A stretch of 64,000 bases of DNA, taken from an uncultured Bacteroidales bacterium. GTDB taxonomy: Bacteria; Bacteroidota; Bacteroidia; Bacteroidales; Bacteroidaceae. Made by a program: the position numbers and the translations under genes. The notes beneath the pieces were generated by a model. It did not search any database, had not been told where the DNA came from, and saw only the letters and a list, made by a program, of their open reading frames with translations. This document shows, piece by piece, positions 38,701 through 46,139 of this stretch (position 1 is the stretch's first letter; every line of letters begins with the position of its first letter). Location: contig CADAEK010000012.1 in the NCBI GenBank assembly GCA_902786925.1, forward strand, positions 1 through 64,000. Direction: 5' to 3'.

Positions 38701-39186
38701 ATGTGCACTGAGAAGGAAGGTGATAACTTTGTTCTTCCTACAGAACTTCCAGCTGATGCTCCTAAGGATCTTGCACCAGAGCAGTATATTGTCAGCGGTG
38801 TTACCGACTGGTGGTGGGATACCGAAATTGAAGACATGGAACAGTTCTACTACTACCCAGCTTCTCTGATGGGTGCTTCTCGTCGCTTCAAGAACTCTCC
38901 TAACGCTTACAAGAACGAAGTAGTGACTAAGGTAGAAGAAGGTGGTTCACTCAAGCTTGGTATCAAGAAGGAAGTGCTGGTTGGCAATGACTGGGTTGTA
39001 TTCGACAACTTCAAGCTCTACTACCTCGGCAGCGAGGCTCCTACTGGCATCAACGCAGCTGCTGCAGAAAAGGCTGCTGTTGAAGGCATCTTCTCTCTGG
39101 ACGGTGTTCAGCAGAGCGAGCTCCAGAAGGGCGTCAACATCGTGAAGAAGGCTAACGGTGAGGTGAAGAAGATCTTCAAGGATTAA
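35707..39186 (+). CDS. Large secreted protein with three beta-sandwich-like modules
   Basis: A 1159-residue secreted protein (signal peptide about 1-20) with no recognisable catalytic motif. Three related modules each carry a core like LPAGMYRVECQGYYRNG (first), LPEGYYSMGALFINAG (second) and LPAGFYKVECQALYR (third), ending in FKLYYDG, FQLYYYG or FKLYYLG. They look like carbohydrate-binding jelly-roll domains. Between them are helical linkers (ELLALQEEVQEYYDKVKKLE and similar, FIVAR-like). The sorting-like tail (FSLDGVQQSELQKGVNIVKK) implies display or release through type IX secretion. Codon use is T-rich at third positions (many GCT, ACT). Likely a surface glycan-binding protein, but that is inference. 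Confidence 0.75.
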   Translation: MKKILLSASLLLAGMMTSYAQVPDASQWTKGQEITEAVNFGNPSFENDPFDYWQLESSKGSFTKTGASLFEVYDGADVDLYQYVQLPAGMYRVECQGYYRNGESWAYDPNSYANQFFNGTGAEEWADNALLYVQNGAYDITSESFTPARTFKCPLMPRLFPEQNEQLYEDMDYHMEGEEKKYDAGWNRSDGQYNQCGGRWAPCSIPGTQVWFNAGFYMPYVDEDYEDTKIKYNTTSFFVTEAGYVKIGVSKIAARGADSFIVTNFKLYYDGEVDPETAELLALQEEVQEYYDKVKKLESKYTEGMIYSLINDAVSEFEDEYGTPDDLEAEDCGPAKDALIDLIAQIEAAEVAYAQLQALLPTAKLLYNSTDYAGKAEFEAAITAANNCLDPNYEMTEGDGFDSFKNAYENLIAARITYLLTQDKVNGAYNFSSAINQPFFCNNEYTPTWDETDGCFKYTDDIETTWVNSYGEKSVKEVMGEHPDWINIASDVTWTQKSGVTGEWIFNHQIRDGWMGGIDNVTMQHGYTAVGAWSGSPTGGYQEMRQTITGLPEGYYSMGALFINAGANPAEYNQYVYINAGAEPDDATMEKAQFTHQGTHWWWGTDSKKLWRTDDWQSLRTNMIHVGEDGVVTIGSRSNGFYAVTGFQLYYYGTTPDFASLLQPVIDEAKKNIEDNLTWNGDIAKANALLNSVKVEEIADAAAYQEALAAIKAANDYVATASAVVKNFKGAENFAALGEKYEEGSPEADILGFAWIETLSIGEGDNDTYELAVQNDKDYAAYAHYFDFRSAMGNLASDAGVAAVLSDQNTYLSANFVHADEMADLEMALALPYNKALLESLGAADASEKKPVDITALLINPAFDEGAKGWTGNPTVTSGEALPEALGAAEMWNVNFDVNQIIYALPAGFYKVECQALYRDAGDAKGAFNNWAYNAGESFEDWENKNAKLYANDNDTTIVSIASEMFTERSMTAYQNKTVKLEEGDGQGNDVYAPAWRIMCTEKEGDNFVLPTELPADAPKDLAPEQYIVSGVTDWWWDTEIEDMEQFYYYPASLMGASRRFKNSPNAYKNEVVTKVEEGGSLKLGIKKEVLVGNDWVVFDNFKLYYLGSEAPTGINAAAAEKAAVEGIFSLDGVQQSELQKGVNIVKKANGEVKKIFKD

Positions 39187-39209
39187 GCTTTAACCACTCA
39201 CATACTCTT

Positions 39210-39243
39210 GGGGCTGAACCACACGGTTCAGCCCCCTTTTTTT
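39210..39243 (+). terminator. Terminator after the 1159-aa gene
   Basis: An 11-bp perfect stem (ggggctgaacc / ggttcagcccc) with a 4-base loop is followed by eight or more T. A classic intrinsic terminator. Confidence 0.92.
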
Positions 39244-39294
39244 TCTGTTAACCCCCGTGTGTATAGTATAACAATCTGTTTTTTTGTTTGTCTT

Positions 39295-39326
39295 TTTGTG
39301 GTTCAGCCTCTTTTTTGTTACCTTTG
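39295..39326 (+). promoter_or_regulatory. Promoter for the 401-aa secreted protein
   Basis: TTTG (39295-39298), 20-bp spacer, TACCTTTG (39319-39326), with a 66-base leader. An exact fit to the Bacteroidetes consensus. Confidence 0.75.
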
Positions 39327-39392
39327 CACGAATTTTGAAAAGGATTAGCTTTTGGAAGTTGAAACACTTAATAGAACTAAATACAATTGCTT

Positions 39393-40598
39393 ATGAGGAA
39401 ATCATTACTCGTTTTTCTTGCCCTGGCTCTTGCTTTGGGCGTACAGGCCAAAGAATGGCAGTGGGGGAAACCTACTTGGAATGTTGCTAATGGTAGAGTG
39501 TATGAAGATGTATTCGAAGTGAATGCTGACGGTATCATCCTCTCGTACCCTAACCCCAGCAAGTTCGTCCTGACAGCCATGAACGTGCTGTCTGTGAGCT
39601 ACAACCTCTATGTGGACGATGCTACTGAGCCTATTGAGCTGTATGCGTCTGCGCCTCGTCAAACGACAGAAGTGAGTTTCAACTACGACTGGGTGGAGGG
39701 TCACTCTTACCGCATCGAGACCACGGGTGCTGCCTTGTGCCAACTGAACTTGGCTACCTTCAAGACAGACACGCTGTCGCTCAATAAGACGGACTCCTAC
39801 ACCCTCAGCTTCACCATCGAAGGTCCTGATGTGGTGGATGTCATCAACGTGGAGGGCACTATGGCGCTGACCATTCTGAATCAAGAAGAAACTCCTACGT
39901 TCTCGCTCATTGATGTCCCCAGCATCTGTGAGAAACTGGGCATCAACAGCATTGACGAGGCTGAGCTCTATGGCTTGAATCCTAACGGCTCTTCCAACAT
40001 CTTCTTCTTCGACCCTCGCTTTGACTTCTGGCGCGATGCTGATGGAGGTCTCTCCGTGTATGGCGGTGGCGCTGGTGGCGGTGTCTTTGACGTTCTTGGC
40101 CATAATCCCTATCCTGCTGTCTATAGCATCAAGCTGAACGAGACGTGCGACTCTGTCTTTTACTATTTCTATGACTATTGGCGTATTTATGACCCCGATG
40201 AACCTTCAGAGGTGCCAGGCTCTGGAACTGGTGCCAAGCGCCGTGCACCCGCAACCTCTTACCACAACGTGGTGTGGGACTGGGAATGGGTGGACGAAGC
40301 AGGTCAGCCTCAGGTGACACAGTACATGCGCAGCTATCGTGTGGACGAAGGCGAGGACTACAAGGGTGGCTTTGCTATCCGTAAAGACAAGAAGGTGGTG
40401 TTCATCAATGCTACACTCCACTTCGTCTCTCAAGAGGCTTATGCACAGTATCAGGAAACACCAGTAGAGGCTATCGAGGCTGCTCCCGTTGCTGCCGATG
40501 GCATCTACAGCCTGAGCGGTGTTCCTCAAGCTACTTTGAAGAAGGGCTTGAACATTGTCCGCAAGGGTGGTGAAGTGAAGACCGTGCTGGTGCCGTAA
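39393..40598 (+). CDS. Secreted hypothetical protein with sorting-like tail
   Basis: A 401-residue secreted protein (signal peptide about 1-18, MRKSLLVFLALALALGVQA) of unknown function. Mostly beta-strand; rich in acidic and aromatic residues. A low-complexity GGGAGGGVFD stretch (about 220-230) is followed by a DPDEPSEVPGSGTGAKRR linker, and the tail (YSLSGVPQATLKKGLNIVRKGGEVKTVLV) closely matches that of the upstream 1159-residue protein. ATG 39393 is preferred over TTG 39387. It has its own strong promoter and terminator, so it is monocistronic. The shared tail suggests the two proteins go to the same place. Confidence 0.72.
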   Translation: MRKSLLVFLALALALGVQAKEWQWGKPTWNVANGRVYEDVFEVNADGIILSYPNPSKFVLTAMNVLSVSYNLYVDDATEPIELYASAPRQTTEVSFNYDWVEGHSYRIETTGAALCQLNLATFKTDTLSLNKTDSYTLSFTIEGPDVVDVINVEGTMALTILNQEETPTFSLIDVPSICEKLGINSIDEAELYGLNPNGSSNIFFFDPRFDFWRDADGGLSVYGGGAGGGVFDVLGHNPYPAVYSIKLNETCDSVFYYFYDYWRIYDPDEPSEVPGSGTGAKRRAPATSYHNVVWDWEWVDEAGQPQVTQYMRSYRVDEGEDYKGGFAIRKDKKVVFINATLHFVSQEAYAQYQETPVEAIEAAPVAADGIYSLSGVPQATLKKGLNIVRKGGEVKTVLVP

Positions 40599-40621
40599 TC
40601 ACTGAGCCGCATCATTAATAT

Positions 40622-40668
40622 AACCGGAGGTCGTGTCTGTTATTATTGACACGACCTCCGGTTTTTTT
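40622..40668 (+). terminator. Terminator after the 401-aa gene
   Basis: A perfect 16-bp stem (aaccggaggtcgtgtc / gacacgacctccggtt) with a 10-base loop, followed by seven T. Confidence 0.92.
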
Positions 40669-40730
40669 GTTGGGGAGGGGAGAGACCCCCTCGGTCTCCC
40701 TGTTTAGCTTCCATTTTTTAACTCCCCTTT

Positions 40731-40817
40731 CTTCAAAACCGACGTCGTCGAGGTCGGTTCACCGATGTCGACGATGTCGGTCAATCGATGTCGACGACAT
40801 CGGTTTAGAGGTGCAGG
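40731..40817. repeat. Palindrome-triplet repeat, copy C
   Basis: Three 17-bp units start at 40740, 40763 and 40786, exactly 23 bp apart: CGACGTCGTCGAGGTCG (one arm mismatch), CGATGTCGACGATGTCG (two mismatches) and CGATGTCGACGACATCG (perfect 8-1-8 palindrome). The right border tttagaggtgcagg is close to ttttgaggcgcagg of copy B. The core sequence is unrelated to copies A and B, although the layout is the same. Confidence 0.8.
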
Positions 40818-40879
40818 CGGTGCTGTTTGGGCGGTGTCGACATTCTCCGTCTGGAGATATGTCGTGCAGGCCTCAAAGA

Positions 40880-40919
40880 ATGCCCCCCGAAAGCTGAATG
40901 GTCAACTTTCGGGGGGCAT
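40880..40919 (-). terminator. Hairpin after the thioredoxin-like gene
   Basis: A perfect 14-bp stem (atgccccccgaaag / ctttcggggggcat) with a 12-base interior that can pair further (tga/tca). It lies 30 bp after the minus-strand stop. The T-tract is weak (attcttt). Confidence 0.7.
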
Positions 40920-40949
40920 GTTGTATGTAGTCTTCGCTGTGCTCAGCGA

Positions 40950-42107
40950 TTATTTGCTGTTAGGCATCTTGCTATCCATGGCGTTGATGATGGTCTGCAG
41001 CAGGTCGTCTGTGGGGCGAGAGAGGCGCATGTTGCCTACTTTGTTCATTGACTGGCGCTTCCCTGCACGGATGTCGTCAAGGCGCTTCTGGAGGATTTTC
41101 TTCATCTCAGCCTTCTGTGCTGACTGGTCGGCTGGGTTGGAGAAGGGCTGTGCCCAGCGTGCCAGCTGCATGTCGTCGGCATCGAGGTTCTTGTTCTTGA
41201 GGTACTCCTTGATGTACTTCATGTAGCTGACATAGTCCTTCTGCTTGCTGGACAGCGTGATGAGGGTCGAGAGGCGGTAGTGGTCGGCGTCGGCCAGCTG
41301 CAGCTCGTTGAGCAGGGCCACGAAGCGGTCAAACTGGGCCTGGTCGAGGTCGGCGGTGCCGTCGTGCTCGTTGATGACCTGGCGTGGGAAGTTGCCAAGC
41401 ACGTTGCGAATCTTCATCTCTACGGGCATTTCGCCAAGTGTGGCCTTGAGGGCCTCTGGGTGCTTGGCTGTGTAGGTGAATGCCTTGGAGAAGGGGTTGG
41501 TGATGTTGCGCATGAAGATCATGCTCAGGGCGCTGTCGGCAGCGAAGGTCTCGGCCTGTGGGTCGAGGATGGCTTCTGCCACGAGGTTGGCCTCGTCGCC
41601 CTTGTAGCTGGCGTTGAGGGTAGCCAGGTAGGTCTTCAGGAACTCAGGGTCGCGGTCGCCGCTCTGCCAGCGCTGCTGCAGGTCGGCAGAGGAGTTGTCC
41701 TTGCTCTTCTCTTCCACGTTCTTGATGAATGCTTCGGCAGCGCAGCCACCTACGAAACGGCCTATTTCCTGTGCGTCGGCATTGAAGATGACGAAGGTGG
41801 GGTAGGCCTGAATCTGGAGTTTCTTGGCCAGAGGGGCGCCATAGGCGCTTTCCATGTCAATCTTGATGTTGATGTAACGTGGGTTCATGAAGGCGCCGAC
41901 GGTTTCCTGTGGGAATACATCGCGTGACATCTTCTTGCAGGGGCCGCACCACTGGGTGAAGCAGTCGAGGAAGATGAGCTTTTTCTCGGCTTTTGCCTTA
42001 GCAGCAGCCTGCTCGAGGGTGGTTCCTTCGGGCTCGAAGGCCATGCCTTGTGCCATCATTGCCACGGTGGCGATGAGGGCGATGAGTGTTAACGTGATTT
42101 TTTTCAT
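40950..42107 (-). CDS. Secreted thioredoxin-like protein with C-terminal helical region
   Basis: A 385-residue exported protein (signal peptide about 1-20). Residues 28-135 are a thioredoxin fold with active site QWCGPCKKM (C54, C57) and cis-proline in QAYPTFVIF. The remaining about 240 residues are helical, TPR-like, with no assigned domain. Periplasmic disulfide reductase/isomerase activity is likely. It is the last gene of the minus-strand SusC/D operon, 120 bp after the PKD gene. A 9-bp repeat array fills most of that gap. Confidence 0.85.
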   Translation of the reverse strand: MKKITLTLIALIATVAMMAQGMAFEPEGTTLEQAAAKAKAEKKLIFLDCFTQWCGPCKKMSRDVFPQETVGAFMNPRYINIKIDMESAYGAPLAKKLQIQAYPTFVIFNADAQEIGRFVGGCAAEAFIKNVEEKSKDNSSADLQQRWQSGDRDPEFLKTYLATLNASYKGDEANLVAEAILDPQAETFAADSALSMIFMRNITNPFSKAFTYTAKHPEALKATLGEMPVEMKIRNVLGNFPRQVINEHDGTADLDQAQFDRFVALLNELQLADADHYRLSTLITLSSKQKDYVSYMKYIKEYLKNKNLDADDMQLARWAQPFSNPADQSAQKAEMKKILQKRLDDIRAGKRQSMNKVGNMRLSRPTDDLLQTIINAMDSKMPNSK

Positions 42108-42163
42108 ATTTGAGTTGATTATTTAGAGTTTTTGTTTCTTTTTTTTGGGGGAAAATAGACGAG

Positions 42164-42226
42164 ATATTCTAGATGTTCTAGTTCTTCTAGATATTCTTGT
42201 TTAGCTAGTCTTACTAGTCTTTCTTG
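42164..42226. repeat. Seven imperfect 9-bp repeats
   Basis: Contiguous 9-mers atattctag, atgttctag, ttcttctag, atattcttg, tttagctag, tcttactag, tctttcttg keep a phase of exactly 9 bp with a conserved CTAG/CTTG end. They lie between the PKD-like and thioredoxin-like genes, one base beyond the PKD stop. Confidence 0.8.
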
Positions 42227-42227
42227 T

Positions 42228-43850
42228 TTATTGCATAGAGAATTTCCAGGCCATGTCCTTCACCTTGCCAGGGATGGGGTAGTCGAAGCACTCGTCGGTG
42301 TCGAGTATGCCGCTGGCGGGGTTGATGAGGTATTCGTACACGTGGCCTTCCTTTGTGTTGGGGTTCCATGTGGCGATGTGGACAAGGTTGTCGGAGTAGG
42401 GCACCATGCCATAGCCGTAGATGGTGCCGTGGTAGTACTTCATGATGCGCACGCAGGTGAGTTCCTCGCCTTCGGGGGCTGTCCATGCCACAGAGGCTGG
42501 CTGGCGGCTGTCGTAGGCGAAGTTGTAAAGATGGTTGCCTGCTGCGTAGTAGATGAAGTTGCCGACGTGGCTGGAGGCCATGGAGGTGGCACTGGCAATG
42601 TCGGGGCAGAGGTCGTCCATGGGGTAGAGGCCTATGCCGATGTTGCTGTCATCGGGATTGGTTGTGGCAAAGTTGGCCACGGCGAGATAGCGGCTGGTGC
42701 CTTTGCCCATGATGAGATAGTCGTAGGGACGGAGTCCGGCTCCTGCGCTGCTGCCCTTGCCCCAGTCGCCCATGATGAGGGTCATGCCGGTGTTGTTGAC
42801 GTCGAAGGCTGCTTCTTCGAGGTTTTGCTCGCCGAAGTGCTCGAGCTGTGCGGAGTTGTAGGCGGCGTAGCGGAAGCACTGGTTGGTCTGGTCATATACC
42901 ACGATGCCGTAGTTGAGTGTGTTGGGCACCTCGGCGTTCCACGGAGCAAGCTCGCCGAGCCCTGCAGCGAACTTGGGCACACCGAACTTGGTTGTGCGTC
43001 CCTCGGTGGCGCTGAAGGAGTAGGTGTTGGTGTAGATGCTGTTGTTGTTGAAGAGCACCTCTGAGTTTTGTCCTGACATGACGCCAGAGCCGTGTTGCCC
43101 GTACCAGGTGGGGCGCATGGTGCCTGGGGCTTCGTGGAAGAACTCGTTGAACTCCAAGGCTTTCTCAATGCCGTTTTCACTCACACCGACGAGGGTGTAG
43201 TCTGTGCAGAGACCCACATAGTTGTTACCCGATGCGAGCGACACGGCGATGTCGAAGCAGCGGATGGGGTGTCCCTTCAGCGGCTCGCCGTTGGTGGTCT
43301 CGTAGAGGTTGGTGTAGTAGCGGTTGTAGTTGACGTTGAGCTTGGTCCACTCGTTGTATATGAGAGCGACGTCGGAGTAGCCTGGCTGGTCGGCTCGTTC
43401 GTAGAAGACCATCCAGCCTCCGTCGAAGACTTCGCTCACAGCCACAGGGATGCGGAAGAACTGGCGGATGCCGTCGTGACGGTTGGTGACGACGAGCTGC
43501 ACTAAGTAGTTGCCGCCTGTGCGGGTGATGGGCGTGTTGAGGATGCGCTCGTGGCCGATGGTGTCGATGACAACGCTGGCACCTACGCCTGAGTTGGCGC
43601 TGAAGATGGTCCACAGGTAGTCGAGGGGTGCTTTGCTGTCGTCGGTCACTTGCTTGCCCTCGAAAAAGATGTTGGGCTCAAGTTTGAGCACGTCAAAGCG
43701 CATGATGGAGTATTGGGACTGAAGACCAGCGCCGACGGTGTCGATGCGCACGGCCTCAAGCTCGTGGTAGTCGTAGTTGCCTTTGTCGTCGTAGCAGGAG
43801 GTGACGAGGGTCAAGGCGAGACTTATGAGGAGATAATAGAATCGTTTCAT
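42228..43850 (-). CDS. PKD-like family surface lipoprotein
   Basis: A 540-residue lipoprotein with lipobox VTSC (C19). The N-terminal 20-140 region is PKD/Ig-like (DYLWTIFSANSGVG; NYLVQLVVTNRHDGIRQFF). The rest looks like a beta-propeller (GGWMVFYERADQPGYSDVALI; HVGNFIYYAAGNHLYNFAYDS). Proteins of this kind accompany SusC/D pairs and DUF4843 lipoproteins and are probably ligand-binding surface components. It starts 32 bp after the DUF4843 stop, in the same operon. Confidence 0.82.
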   Translation of the reverse strand: MKRFYYLLISLALTLVTSCYDDKGNYDYHELEAVRIDTVGAGLQSQYSIMRFDVLKLEPNIFFEGKQVTDDSKAPLDYLWTIFSANSGVGASVVIDTIGHERILNTPITRTGGNYLVQLVVTNRHDGIRQFFRIPVAVSEVFDGGWMVFYERADQPGYSDVALIYNEWTKLNVNYNRYYTNLYETTNGEPLKGHPIRCFDIAVSLASGNNYVGLCTDYTLVGVSENGIEKALEFNEFFHEAPGTMRPTWYGQHGSGVMSGQNSEVLFNNNSIYTNTYSFSATEGRTTKFGVPKFAAGLGELAPWNAEVPNTLNYGIVVYDQTNQCFRYAAYNSAQLEHFGEQNLEEAAFDVNNTGMTLIMGDWGKGSSAGAGLRPYDYLIMGKGTSRYLAVANFATTNPDDSNIGIGLYPMDDLCPDIASATSMASSHVGNFIYYAAGNHLYNFAYDSRQPASVAWTAPEGEELTCVRIMKYYHGTIYGYGMVPYSDNLVHIATWNPNTKEGHVYEYLINPASGILDTDECFDYPIPGKVKDMAWKFSMQ

Positions 43851-43882
43851 TGGTGAAATATTTTATGTCCGATGTTGATGGG

Positions 43883-44647
43883 TTAGAAATCGACGGGATT
43901 GCCGAACTCGTCGGTGAGTGGCACGTCGTGGGTCTCGTTATACTCGTTGAGCGCACGCTGCATGACCTGCTGCAGATAGGTGGCATAGGCGTAGGAGACG
44001 GTGTTGAGCTCTTCGTCGTAGGATGTCTGCGAGTTGTAGTTGATCTCGAAGTCGATGAGATGGAGGTGCTCAATCATGAACTGGTACTTCACGCGGCTGT
44101 AGGTGCCAAAGAATTTGGAGAGGGGAACGCGTGGGAAGTTGGCCTTGTCCCAGTTGTCGGGCTTGGCCAGATAGTTCTTCAGCACGACGGTGAAGGACTG
44201 GTGGCCTTCGGTGCCGATGGTGAAGTCGTCGTTGCTGACCATGCGGAAGCTGATGTGCCCGTCTTCTGCGGTGAAGAGGGTGGGGTCGGAGAGGAGCTGG
44301 GTGTTGAAGTGCACCTGATAGGTTCCTCCGATTTGGCCTGCTGGAATGACATATTCCTCAGTGCGGATGGTGTTGCCTATCTTCTCCAGGTCGTCGCCGT
44401 AGGCCTCGAGGCGGAAGGTGCGGTCGTGCTTGGAGGGCATGCCGCTGATTTGTGCGTAGAAGGTAACGTCGCCCTCTTCGTAGGCGTAGGAGTAGTTGTA
44501 AGTGGCGGTCTCATAGACGGCACCTGCCTGTGTGCCCACCCAGAGGTTGAGGCAGCACCGCGAGGTGTCGTAGGTAGAAACCTCTTCTTTGGAGCAGCCG
44601 GCTGCCAGAAGCAGCAGGGCTGAGAGTAGTATGCTATAGTATTTCAT
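43883..44647 (-). CDS. DUF4843 domain surface lipoprotein
   Basis: A 254-residue lipoprotein with lipobox LLAAGC (C18). It matches the DUF4843 family: an early RCCLNLWVG strand, GDVTFYAQISGMPSKHDRTF, YVIPAGQIGGTYQVHF, and a C-terminal RVKYQFMIEHLHLIDFE. Members sit directly after susD in many loci and probably form part of the surface complex. Only 15 bp from susD. Confidence 0.85.
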   Translation of the reverse strand: MKYYSILLSALLLLAAGCSKEEVSTYDTSRCCLNLWVGTQAGAVYETATYNYSYAYEEGDVTFYAQISGMPSKHDRTFRLEAYGDDLEKIGNTIRTEEYVIPAGQIGGTYQVHFNTQLLSDPTLFTAEDGHISFRMVSNDDFTIGTEGHQSFTVVLKNYLAKPDNWDKANFPRVPLSKFFGTYSRVKYQFMIEHLHLIDFEINYNSQTSYDEELNTVSYAYATYLQQVMQRALNEYNETHDVPLTDEFGNPVDF

Positions 44648-44662
44648 GTGTGTGTCGGAGGT

Positions 44663-46093
44663 TTATTTGTTGGCGTTGCGTTGTGCAGCTTCTGTTTCTG
44701 TGATAGGCAGCGGGAAGGTATAGACTTTCTCGGCTACGGCATCGACAGTGGAATAGAGGATGTTGGCGCGGTTGAGGCGCTTGTAGAGGAAGAAGAGCTG
44801 GCCTTCGCCCAAGAACTCGCGGCGGTACTCGCGGATGAGCTCGAGGTCGAAGTCGGCGGGCAGCTCGTCGATGCCTGGCAGGTTGCGTGCCTTGCGCAGC
44901 TTGTTGAGCGTGGCCTTGGCTGCATCGGCATCGCCCTGGCGGTATTCTACTTCGCTCTTGATGAGGTACATCTCGGAGAGACGGATGAGCGGCATCTTGT
45001 ACTTATAGTAGGTGCTGGTGCCGCTGGATTCGTCGTACTTCGTGATGTAGCGGTTGTTGGCGTGTGTGGCCGAACCGGACTTGAAGAGGAAGGTGTAGCG
45101 GTAGTCTTGTGTGGCGTTTTCGAAGTAGTCGAGCAGACGGTCGCGGGTGACGGCAAAGCTGTATTGTGAGCCGTCGGCGAAGAACTTGTCAGCGATGTCG
45201 GCTGTAAGGGTGAGGTTGTTAAGGGCGAAGAGGTGCTCGTCGGCGAAACAACGGTCATAGCCTGCCTGCATGTTGGCGACGGTGGACCAGGTGAACTTGC
45301 CTGACTCGATGACTTCCTTGGCGGCGTCGAGCGCCTTGTCGTTCTCGCCCATCCAAAGGTAAACTCTTGCCTCGAGTGCCTTGACAGCATAGTAGTTGAG
45401 ATGCATCTGGCGGTTGATCAGGTAGCCGTTGTCAACGGTCTCGTCGATTTCGCGGCCTGTGATGATGGGGTCGGATGTTTTCAGCAGCGCCTCAGCTGCG
45501 AGAAGGTCGGCGATGACTTTCTCTGCCACCTCGTGGACAGGAAGCTGAGGGAACACGCGATAGGAAAGCGCCGTGCTGTAGGGAATGGCGGGCTGGTCGG
45601 GATTGACCGCATAGCTGACGCCGAAGCAGCGGAGCAGGTCGAAGTGCAAGAAGGCACGCAGTGCGAGCGCCTCGCCCTTGATGACGCCATAGTTGTCTTT
45701 GGAGAAGAGTCCTGGATGGCTGTCAATGTGGCGCAGGAGGTTGTTCGCGTTGGCAATGCCGCTGTAGGAGTTGGCCCAAAGCTCACGGATGTAGCCGGTA
45801 GGCATGGCTGCGTCGTAGTTGTAAGCGGCAGCGTCGTCATATTGTGCGGAGTAGTAGAAGTCCCACTCCTGGCCTAACACGCCGATGAAGCCGTAGGTAG
45901 CTTCCTTAGCGTAGGTCTTGGTGGACACCATGGAGGAATAGACACCTGCGAGGGCTTCCTTGTAGCCGCTCTCGGTCTCAAAGAGTTCGGTGTCTTCCAC
46001 TTGCGAGCGGGGCTGGACATCGAGCCAGTCGTTGCAACTGCTCAAGAGGAGTGCGATGCCCGTGTATAATATATATATGTATGTTGCTTTCAT
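44663..46093 (-). CDS. SusD/RagB family nutrient-binding lipoprotein
   Basis: A 476-residue surface lipoprotein (lipobox LLLSSC, C20) that lids the SusC channel and holds the ligand. Typical N-terminus CNDWLDVQPRSQVEDTELF, TPR helices around GEALALRAFLHFDLLRCFG, a C-terminal RagB block LIREYRREFLGEGQLFFLYKR, and a closing YTFPLPITETE. The ligand cannot be read from sequence. It follows susC by 46 bp. Confidence 0.96.
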   Translation of the reverse strand: MKATYIYILYTGIALLLSSCNDWLDVQPRSQVEDTELFETESGYKEALAGVYSSMVSTKTYAKEATYGFIGVLGQEWDFYYSAQYDDAAAYNYDAAMPTGYIRELWANSYSGIANANNLLRHIDSHPGLFSKDNYGVIKGEALALRAFLHFDLLRCFGVSYAVNPDQPAIPYSTALSYRVFPQLPVHEVAEKVIADLLAAEALLKTSDPIITGREIDETVDNGYLINRQMHLNYYAVKALEARVYLWMGENDKALDAAKEVIESGKFTWSTVANMQAGYDRCFADEHLFALNNLTLTADIADKFFADGSQYSFAVTRDRLLDYFENATQDYRYTFLFKSGSATHANNRYITKYDESSGTSTYYKYKMPLIRLSEMYLIKSEVEYRQGDADAAKATLNKLRKARNLPGIDELPADFDLELIREYRREFLGEGQLFFLYKRLNRANILYSTVDAVAEKVYTFPLPITETEAAQRNANK

Positions 46094-46139
46094 GTTGAAT
46101 GTCGAATGTTAAATGTAAACTCTCTCTACTGTCACTTAT

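Larger units (their letters stand above)
40599..40949. other. Intergenic block with terminators and repeat copy C
   Basis: A 351-bp gap between convergent genes with no ORF. It holds a plus-strand terminator (40622-40668), the palindrome-triplet repeat copy C (40731-40817) and a hairpin serving the minus-strand operon (40880-40919). Confidence 0.8.

Noticed and set aside
41280-41927. Plus-strand ORF opposite the thioredoxin-like gene
   Set aside because: Mirror of a GC-rich coding region on the other strand; low-complexity G/V/E-rich translation.
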